Assembly: GCF_020037125.1 (NCBI RefSeq)
Contig: NZ_JAIQDG010000022.1
Coordinates: 1-64,000, forward strand
DNA length: 64,000 nucleotides
Direction of reading: 5' to 3'
Origin: Myxococcus sp. RHSTA-1-4
Lineage (GTDB): Bacteria > Myxococcota > Myxococcia > Myxococcales > Myxococcaceae
Shown: one piece after another, positions 58,004 to 64,000 of the stretch
Position numbering within the stretch: position 1 is the first letter of the stretch
Layout of the letters: the number at the start of each line of letters is the position of its first letter
The notes under the pieces: generated by a model
The model's input: only the letters and a program-made list of their open reading frames with translations
Told to the model about the DNA's origin: nothing
Databases searched by the model: none
Program-made: the position numbers and the translations under genes

Positions 58004-61000
58004 GCACGTCCTCGCGAGCCCTGGCCACCCGGCAGCAAGCGCCCGCGCTCGAGCCGGCACGCCCCGCCACGTCCGCTCTGCCCCGGCGGCAGCGCCAGCC
58101 GGCCCGGGGCCAGCCGGGCAACCACACCCGCGCCGGTCCCGGGCTCCAGCCGGAAGAGGCTCCGGCCCTGGCGCAGGCGAAGAGAGGAGCGGCTCCCGAG
58201 GCGGGACGGGTCGGCCCCCAGGCGGGAGCGCCGGAGCCGGGCGCGGGGCTCGCCCTGGAGCCGCCGGTTGCCAGGGAGCAGGGCCCGGGCGGGGCAGGGG
58301 CCGTGGGCGGGGCGCTGCCGGCACCCGGTGACGCCTATCTGGCCGCGCTCGAGGCGCCGCCCTCCCGCATGGCCGCCGCGTGGAGCGCCTCCGGGGACCA
58401 GGCCTCGGCGGCGCTCGCGCGGGAGCAGAAGGCCCGGGACGCGGAGCTGCCGGACTTCACCGCCCGGCTGGACGGCGCGGGCGTCAAGGCGGTGGTGACG
58501 GCCACGCCGGAGAAGCCGACGCTTCAGGCCCCGCCGGTGGAGGTTCCTTCGGGGCTGAAACCCGCCCCGCTGACCGCGCCGCCACCCACGCCCGCGCCGC
58601 GCGTCTCCGACAACACCTCCGCCAGCCAGAAGCTGGTGCGCGAGGTGGGGCAGGACTCCCAGGCCCTGAAGGAAGGCGGGCAGGGGGTGCTGAAGGGCCT
58701 GAAGACCCAGGTCCCAGACCTGGAGACGAGCCCGGGCGCGCCGCCCGAGGTGCCGCTCACCGGGGGCGCCGACCCCCTGCGCGCCGTGGAGGCGGAGCAG
58801 CAGGGGAGCGAGGCCGCCGAGCAGGCCCGGCTGGCCGCGAGCCTCGCCATCGTCCAGGGCCCGGGGCCGGCGCAGGTCCAGCCCGAGGTGCTGGAGGTGC
58901 CGAACCGGGTGCCTCCCTCCCAACCGGAGACCCTTCCCGGCCTGGAGCCCGTACCGGAGATGGCGAAGGTGGCTGCCTGGAACCTGGATGCCGAGGCCTC
59001 GGCGGCCTTCGATGACGAGGCCCGCCCCCGCATGGCCGAGCACCTGGCGCAGGCGCGGGGCCAGCTCGAGGACCAGGAGACGCAACGCACCGTCGAGCGC
59101 GAGCGCGCCGTGGCCGATACCCGGCGGCAGGTGGACTCGGCCAACGCCGAGGCCGACGCGAAGCAGGCCCAGACGGTGGGCGAGACGCGTGACAGCATCC
59201 TCGGCGAGCAGCGCGAGACCCTTCGCCAGCAGAAGGAGGCGGTGGACGGCCTCACCCGGGATGCCGGCGCCCAGCGCGAGCAGGTGCTGGCGACGGTCGA
59301 CGAGCGGGTGACCGCGGACGAGCAGAAGATCGCCAGCGACTACCAGCAGGCGGAGCAGGACGCGCAGGTGGAGCAGCGCCAGGGGGAGGAGAGAGCGCGC
59401 GCCAGGAAGGAGGAGACGGAGCGGGAGGCCGCCCAGGACAGCAACTGGTGGGAGCAGGCCGTCGAATTCGTCACGGAGGCCATCGACGCGCTCGCCAAGG
59501 CCATCGACGACATCCTCAGTGAAGTCCAGAAGGCGGTGGGCGCCCTCCTGGACAAGGTGAAGCAGGGGGCCCTGGCGCTCATCGAGCAGTCCCGGCAGTG
59601 GATCAACGAGCGGCTGGACCAGTTCGGCGCATGGCTGAAGCAGGCCGTCACCGCCGTGCTGGGGGACCTCTTCCCCGAGCTGACGCGGAAGCTCAACGCC
59701 TTCATCGATCAGCGAATCGAGGCGGCCAAGAATGCGGTGAACGCGCTCGCCGACGCGCTCAAGCAGAAGGTCTCCGCGCTGGTGGAGGGGCTGCGCGGGG
59801 CGCTCAACGCGCTCATCGAGGGCTACCGCCAGGGGGTGAAGGCGCTCGCGACGCTCGCCAAGGCGCTGGTGAGCGGGGACTGGTCGGCGGTGGCGGAGCT
59901 GCTGCTGGCGGGGCTGCTGAAGGTGCTGGGCATCGACCCGGGCGAGTTCTACGCCTTCATCGGGAAGATCCGCTCCTCGCTGGGGCTCATCGTCGACGAC
60001 CCAGGCGCCTTCGTGGGCAACCTCGTGGGCGCGGTGATGAAGGGCTTCGGCCAGTTCGCCGACAGGATCCTGGAGCACCTCAAGAGCGGCCTGCTGCAGT
60101 GGCTCTTCGGCGTCGTGGCGGAGGCGGGCATCACCCTGCCCAAGCAGTTCGACCTGGCAGGGGTGTTCGACCTGGTGATGCAGGTGCTGGGACTGACGCT
60201 GTCCCGGCTGCGCGCCAAGGCGGTCAAGCTCATTGGCGAGAAGAACGTCGAGCGCATCGAGTACATCTGGGAGTTTCTCTCCGAGGCCGTGGCGGGCGGG
60301 CTGGGCGGGCTCTGGGAGCGTGCGCAGGAGTTCCTGGGCAACCTCTGGGACATGGTGGTGGGCGCGGCCCAGGACTGGCTGGTCGTCACGCTGGTGAAGA
60401 AGGCCGTCCTCAAGCTGGTCTCGCTGTTCAACCCGGCGGGAGCCATCCTCCAGCTGCTCCTCACGGCATGGGATGTCTACCTCTGGCTGCGGGACAATGC
60501 GAAGCGCATCGGGGACCTGGTGGTGGCGGTGGTGGAGTCCATGGCGGAGATCGCCACGGGGGCCATTGGCAAGGCCGCCAACTGGATAGAGCAGGCGCTC
60601 GCGAAGCTGGTGCCCGTGGCCATCCACCTGCTGGCCAACATCCTTGGGCTGGGCGGCATCGGCGAGAAGATCCAGGAGGTCATCACCCGGGCCCAGACCA
60701 CCGTCGACCAGGCCATCGACAAGCTCGTCCTCAAGGTGGTCGGGCTCTTCAAGCCCGCGAAAGGGAAGGAACAGCCCGCTGGAGTGGAGGAGGGGCCGCC
60801 GGCGACAGCGGACCTCGAAGCGGAGCTCGAGAAGCCCGTCACCTTCAAAGCAGGCGAGAAGGAGCACCGGCTCTGGGTGGAGGTGCAAGGCCAGTCCGCG
60901 GTGCTGATGTTTGCCAGCGAACCGTCACACCTGGAGAGCTTCCTCAACCGCAAGGACATCAAGGCGCTGGAGAAGGACGTCGATACGCAAGGCCACGTGA

Positions 61001-61893
61001 AGGCGGCACGCAAGCTTCTTCAGGAGGCTGATTTCGATACCGAGGTGGTCCTCAAGGCGCTCGCCCAGCACACGTCACCGCCTTCGGAAAAGAAGGAGGA
61101 GGCCCGCAGGGAGGTCCAGGAGTTGGTGGTTCACCTGGCGTGGATTCTCGACGAGCTCAAGGAATACAAGTCAGACGCTCCCGCTGTGGGCACCTACAGC
61201 AAGTTGAGCGGAGTCAAGGACTACACCCCTCACCATGTGCCTCCCAAGGGCCTGGCCAACTGGATCTACCAACAGGTGATGTCCATTCCAAAGGGGATCC
61301 GGGATCTCGCCCAAGTGAATCCCGTGGTTGAAGCGGCCACAGAAGCGAAGGACGAGCACGACTCCAAAGGTCTCAATCTCTCCAGCATCCTGCTCCACGC
61401 TAACACGCACATCTCCAAGACGGGAGAGGCAGGGCTGGATGCCTACCGCGCGCACCACGGGCTGAAGACCGCTGAACTGGTAGCGGCGGCAATGAAGGAG
61501 AAGGGGCTCATCCCCATCATCAAAGGTGGGGAACTGCTCACCGACCCGGAAGACATCGCCAGGCAGAAGGCCGAAGTCGAGGAAGGGGGCGAGGACATCA
61601 CCGCGGTGGGGACTGTTTCCACCCAGTTCTATCTCAAGGAACTGGATGCCGCGCGCACCCAGGTCAAGGTGGAACAGGAAGGCCACGTGGATGCATTTCT
61701 CGCTTCGGTGGCCAACGTCTTCTGCCGGGCCTACTACCAGTCGCGTTCAGCGGTGAAGGTGGCTCTCGCCCACAGCATCGGGAAGGACGGGCCTCCCGAT
61801 ACACATGCCGCGGCCCTGATGACCCTTGATGAGAAGGCGAAGGCCACGTGGCTGGCCATCCACCCCCAGATGACGCGAGTCACCCGCTTCTGA
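58000..61893 (+). CDS. Giant CIS cargo protein with probable C-terminal toxin domain
   Basis: A 1,297-residue protein. Residues 1 to about 330 are Pro/Ala/Glu-rich and disordered. A charged coiled coil follows (about 345-475). A long amphipathic-helical region (about 480-920; WWEQAVEFVTEAIDALAKAI, GIDPGEFYAFIGKI near 644, ALAKLVPVAIHLLANILGLG) matches the helical module I recall in DUF4157-type toxins carried by extracellular CIS. After a GKEHRLW-type beta spacer (about 945) comes a variable domain of about 250 residues. It has HHVPPKG at 1078-1084, LLHANTHISKTGEAGLDAYR and a helical C-terminus, suggesting an HNH-like nuclease. No DUF4157 HExxH is seen. Toxin identity is inference. Confidence 0.85.
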   Translation: MSTSSRALATRQQAPALEPARPATSALPRRQRQPARGQPGNHTRAGPGLQPEEAPALAQAKRGAAPEAGRVGPQAGAPEPGAGLALEPPVAREQGPGGAGAVGGALPAPGDAYLAALEAPPSRMAAAWSASGDQASAALAREQKARDAELPDFTARLDGAGVKAVVTATPEKPTLQAPPVEVPSGLKPAPLTAPPPTPAPRVSDNTSASQKLVREVGQDSQALKEGGQGVLKGLKTQVPDLETSPGAPPEVPLTGGADPLRAVEAEQQGSEAAEQARLAASLAIVQGPGPAQVQPEVLEVPNRVPPSQPETLPGLEPVPEMAKVAAWNLDAEASAAFDDEARPRMAEHLAQARGQLEDQETQRTVERERAVADTRRQVDSANAEADAKQAQTVGETRDSILGEQRETLRQQKEAVDGLTRDAGAQREQVLATVDERVTADEQKIASDYQQAEQDAQVEQRQGEERARARKEETEREAAQDSNWWEQAVEFVTEAIDALAKAIDDILSEVQKAVGALLDKVKQGALALIEQSRQWINERLDQFGAWLKQAVTAVLGDLFPELTRKLNAFIDQRIEAAKNAVNALADALKQKVSALVEGLRGALNALIEGYRQGVKALATLAKALVSGDWSAVAELLLAGLLKVLGIDPGEFYAFIGKIRSSLGLIVDDPGAFVGNLVGAVMKGFGQFADRILEHLKSGLLQWLFGVVAEAGITLPKQFDLAGVFDLVMQVLGLTLSRLRAKAVKLIGEKNVERIEYIWEFLSEAVAGGLGGLWERAQEFLGNLWDMVVGAAQDWLVVTLVKKAVLKLVSLFNPAGAILQLLLTAWDVYLWLRDNAKRIGDLVVAVVESMAEIATGAIGKAANWIEQALAKLVPVAIHLLANILGLGGIGEKIQEVITRAQTTVDQAIDKLVLKVVGLFKPAKGKEQPAGVEEGPPATADLEAELEKPVTFKAGEKEHRLWVEVQGQSAVLMFASEPSHLESFLNRKDIKALEKDVDTQGHVKAARKLLQEADFDTEVVLKALAQHTSPPSEKKEEARREVQELVVHLAWILDELKEYKSDAPAVGTYSKLSGVKDYTPHHVPPKGLANWIYQQVMSIPKGIRDLAQVNPVVEAATEAKDEHDSKGLNLSSILLHANTHISKTGEAGLDAYRAHHGLKTAELVAAAMKEKGLIPIIKGGELLTDPEDIARQKAEVEEGGEDITAVGTVSTQFYLKELDAARTQVKVEQEGHVDAFLASVANVFCRAYYQSRSAVKVALAHSIGKDGPPDTHAAALMTLDEKAKATWLAIHPQMTRVTRF

Positions 61894-61921
61894 GCGGGGA
61901 GAGGGCAGCGAGAGGACCGAA

Positions 61922-62953
61922 ATGAGCAGCGAATCCATTCTGCGACACATCGAAGAGATCCAAGCCCGGTTTCCCGCCGAGGTGACGGAGCGGATGCGGC
62001 TGGAGCGGGTAGGGGCCGAGCACCTCGATGAGATGCTGGCCCGGGCCTCCACCGTCTTTCCGCCTGTCTTCCTGCCCATCTTCGAGCGCGACGCCAACCT
62101 CTACGCCGTTCATCTCGTTCCTGGTAGACCCTGGCGGGCGAGCGCCTGGGTGGAGCTCCCGCACGACGCCGCTGCACCGGTGTTGGTGGCCACGGCCGTG
62201 CAGTATCTGCCGGCCGCACTGGTCGTCCCACCGCAGGCGTTCCCCAACTTTGTCGCCGAGATATGGCCGCAGGTGCAGGCCCTTGCCGAGGCACTGGCTG
62301 GGGCTGTTTCCCCCGACCTGGAGCCTTTCCTGCAGCCTCGCGCGAAGCGGGCCCGGTTGTTGTCCGGAGTGGACCCTGGCAATGGCGCCGCCCGGAGCGC
62401 GGTGGAACTGGGGGCCTGTGGCTCCTGGGAGGAGGCTGCGGAACGCGCGGAGCAGGTCTGGCGGGAAGCGCCGGAGGACACCTACCGGCTCTTCGCAGTG
62501 GCAATGGCCCGCGCGAAGCGGAAACAGGGGGACGCCACGGGCCCTGCCCGGGAAGTGCTCTCGCGCGAGGTGGCCTGGGGTTTCATGCATGCAGTCAAGT
62601 GGCTCATCCCTCCCAGCGACTCCGGTCCGGAGGTGCTGGAAGCCCTGAGACCTCTCGCCCTCGCGGGGCTGGAGGACGAACACCCGCTGGCGCTGCTGCG
62701 CGAGTCCTCGTACCGCCAGGGGGAGACGGCGGAGCGGCTGCGCGAGGTGGCGGAAGCCTGGCGGGCCCGCGGTGACGAGCGCCAGGCCCTGAACCAGCTC
62801 CGCAACGGCGCGGCGGTGGCGGGTGCGCACGGCAGCGGGCTGACACGCGTGTGGTGCGAGCGCCTCGCCGAGCAGGCCGAGCGCGTGGAGCCGGGGGGCC
62901 TGTCGGCCCAGCTCGCCCGGCACGCTGGCGAAGTCTTCCACCTGGGAGCTTGA
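61922..62953 (+). CDS. Candidate immunity protein for the cargo toxin
   Basis: A 343-residue cytosolic protein with no signal peptide. It starts 28 bp after the cargo gene with gagg six bases upstream. The N-terminal ~150 residues (LRHIEEIQARFPAEVTERMR, VFPPVFLPIFERD, AVHLVPGRPWRASAWVELPH) have the tone of SUKH/SMI1-like immunity proteins, but I cannot confirm the family. The C-terminal part is alpha-helical, TPR-like. The position after a variable toxin tip is the main support. Confidence 0.6.
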   Translation: MSSESILRHIEEIQARFPAEVTERMRLERVGAEHLDEMLARASTVFPPVFLPIFERDANLYAVHLVPGRPWRASAWVELPHDAAAPVLVATAVQYLPAALVVPPQAFPNFVAEIWPQVQALAEALAGAVSPDLEPFLQPRAKRARLLSGVDPGNGAARSAVELGACGSWEEAAERAEQVWREAPEDTYRLFAVAMARAKRKQGDATGPAREVLSREVAWGFMHAVKWLIPPSDSGPEVLEALRPLALAGLEDEHPLALLRESSYRQGETAERLREVAEAWRARGDERQALNQLRNGAAVAGAHGSGLTRVWCERLAEQAERVEPGGLSAQLARHAGEVFHLGA

Positions 62954-62956
62954 GCC

Positions 62957-63703
62957 ATGCCCTCTTCGAACCCCCTCCGCCCCAAGCTCCTCAAGGGCGT
63001 CTTCGTGAAGCTGGGCGAGGCCGCCCTGGTCCCCGTGCCCGAGGTCATCCTCTTCCAGTACAACCCGGAGCTGCTCTCGCGGACGCTGGAGCCGTGGACG
63101 CCCCCGGGCGACCAGGCCAGCGACGCCCAGAAGGCCGGCAGCGCCGACACCGCCCAGCCCCAGGACCCGGGGGAGACCCTCAGCCTCTCGCTGGAGCTGG
63201 ACGCCACCGACGCGCTCGAGGAGCCCGACACCCACCCGGTGGCGGTGCTCTCCGGCGTGTCCGACCGCGTCTATGCGCTGGAGATGCTGCTCTACCCCCG
63301 GCCGGCCCCGGGGGAGGGGCTGCTCTCGAGCGCGGTGGCCTCGCTGGCTGGAGCCCTGGGCGTGAGCACCAGCACCCCGGAGGTCCCTCGCTCCGAGGTG
63401 CCCATCATCCTCTTCATCTGGGGCCCCGGCCGCATGCTGCCGGTGCGGCTCACCAGCTTCAGCGTCGAGGAGCAGGCCTTCCTGCCCAACCTCTCGCCGC
63501 TGCGCGCCAAGGTGACGGTGGGGATGCAGGTGCTCGGGCCGGCCTTCTTCGAGCAGCGCCGCAAGGCCCTGGGGACGCTCTCCAGCAGCGAGGCCCTGGC
63601 CGAGAAGGCCTACGAGGAGTCCCGCCGGATGAAGGCCCGCCTGGCCAGCCTCAACATCGCCAACTCGGTGGAGTCCGCCCTGGGGATGCTCCCCCTCTTC
63701 TAG
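62957..63703 (+). CDS. CIS tube/baseplate protein (Afp7/gp53-associated type)
   Basis: A 248-residue protein. FQYNPELLSRTLEPWTP is the typical start of the CIS tube family (N-terminal half of Afp7-like proteins), and LSLSLELDATDALEEPDTHP with PIILFIWGPGRMLPVRLTSF continues it. It connects baseplate and tube. It follows the candidate immunity gene by 3 bp and precedes a LysM-like gene, as expected when the usual Afp7 protein is split in two. Confidence 0.85.
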   Translation: MPSSNPLRPKLLKGVFVKLGEAALVPVPEVILFQYNPELLSRTLEPWTPPGDQASDAQKAGSADTAQPQDPGETLSLSLELDATDALEEPDTHPVAVLSGVSDRVYALEMLLYPRPAPGEGLLSSAVASLAGALGVSTSTPEVPRSEVPIILFIWGPGRMLPVRLTSFSVEEQAFLPNLSPLRAKVTVGMQVLGPAFFEQRRKALGTLSSSEALAEKAYEESRRMKARLASLNIANSVESALGMLPLF

Positions 63704-63712
63704 GAGGTCCGC

Positions 63713-63988
63713 GTGTTCGATGAGAGCAGCCGCTACGCCAACGCTCCCCGCTACACCGTGTGCGACCGCCGGGGCCGCACCGTCACCGTGGTGGAGGTGC
63801 CCGCGCCCCCCGTGCAGTCGCTCGCGGGCTACCACCTCCTCAAGCAGGGCCAGCGCCTGGACCACCTGGCGCACCAGTACCTGGATGACGCCGATGGCTT
63901 CTGGCGCATCGCCGACGCGAACGACGCCCTGCAGGCGGAGTGGCTCACCGAGGCGCGCGAGGTGGCCATCCCGGGGAAGGGCCGGTAA
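63713..63988 (+). CDS. LysM-like CIS baseplate protein
   Basis: A 91-residue protein from a GTG with taggagg immediately upstream. GQRLDHLAHQYLDDADGFWR and IADANDA match the gp53/LysM or tail-protein-X pattern that follows the tube protein in CIS clusters. Its TAA overlaps the next ATG by one base (63988). Confidence 0.88.
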   Translation: MFDESSRYANAPRYTVCDRRGRTVTVVEVPAPPVQSLAGYHLLKQGQRLDHLAHQYLDDADGFWRIADANDALQAEWLTEAREVAIPGKGR

Positions 63989-64000
63989 TGGGGCTCGGGG
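63988..64000 (+). CDS. Start of next CIS gene (partial; probably the VgrG-like spike)
   Basis: An ATG overlaps the preceding stop, and only four codons (MGLG) are inside the window. From conserved CIS gene order the spike protein is expected here. The product cannot be verified. Confidence 0.35.

Overview
The window is a high-GC chromosome segment that most resembles a myxobacterium of the family Myxococcaceae (Myxococcus, Corallococcus or Pyxidicoccus type). This is inferred from the dense Ser/Thr kinases, an FHA/sigma-54 activator, a PilZ protein, GTG starts, and the remains of a Sit-type lipoprotein toxin, a toxin family known from Myxococcus. No rRNA, CRISPR array or replication origin was seen. 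There is one tRNA.

Layout. 1-616: non-coding DNA with five degenerate ~100-bp palindromic repeats, one carrying a long stem-loop. 0.8-8.8 kb, minus strand: a pentapeptide-repeat protein, a class II glutamine amidotransferase, a histidine-utilisation block (hutU, a lipoprotein, hutI) and two BON-domain proteins. 9.1-15.6 kb: a YdeP-type molybdo-oxidoreductase, an 808-residue orphan, an orphan Ntox30-like toxin domain and a VanY-type peptidase. 15.7-24.6 kb: a long type-2 IleRS with an inserted domain, an MBL/beta-CASP RNase-like protein, an FHA/sigma-54 activator, and an overlapping CotH-VTC pair. 24.7-29.3 kb: a compact operon of a heme-oxygenase-like diiron protein, a GNAT and a cysteine-synthase-like PLP enzyme, then a divergent LysR/quinone-oxidoreductase pair. 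29.3-36.6 kb: two Ser/Thr kinases, an XRE regulator, a Nudix hydrolase and a lipoprotein. 36.7-41.4 kb, plus strand: a proteostasis group (FtsH, a sigma-region-1.1-like miniprotein, GrpE, HtrA). 41.4-44.3 kb: a secreted protein, PilZ and a glutamate dehydrogenase with a clear terminator.

44.6-49.7 kb is a decayed accessory strip starting at tRNA-Thr(CGT). It holds a sitA-like pseudogene with an in-frame amber codon, a membrane protein with a degenerate metallopeptidase-like domain, fragments of IS4- and IS256-type transposases, and two fragments that resemble contractile-injection-system genes.

49.7-64.0 kb is a tightly coupled plus-strand operon for a phage-tail-like contractile injection system (CIS): sheath, tube, gp26-like zinc chaperone, proline-rich protein, DUF4255 cap-like protein, AAA+ ATPase, a small protein, a 1,297-residue cargo protein with a probable C-terminal toxin, a candidate immunity protein, a CIS tube/LysM-associated protein, a LysM-like protein, and the first codons of the next gene (probably the spike). 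The cargo-immunity pair inside the structural operon is the most interesting part of the window. All assignments come from reading translated sequence and remembered family features. No database search was run.
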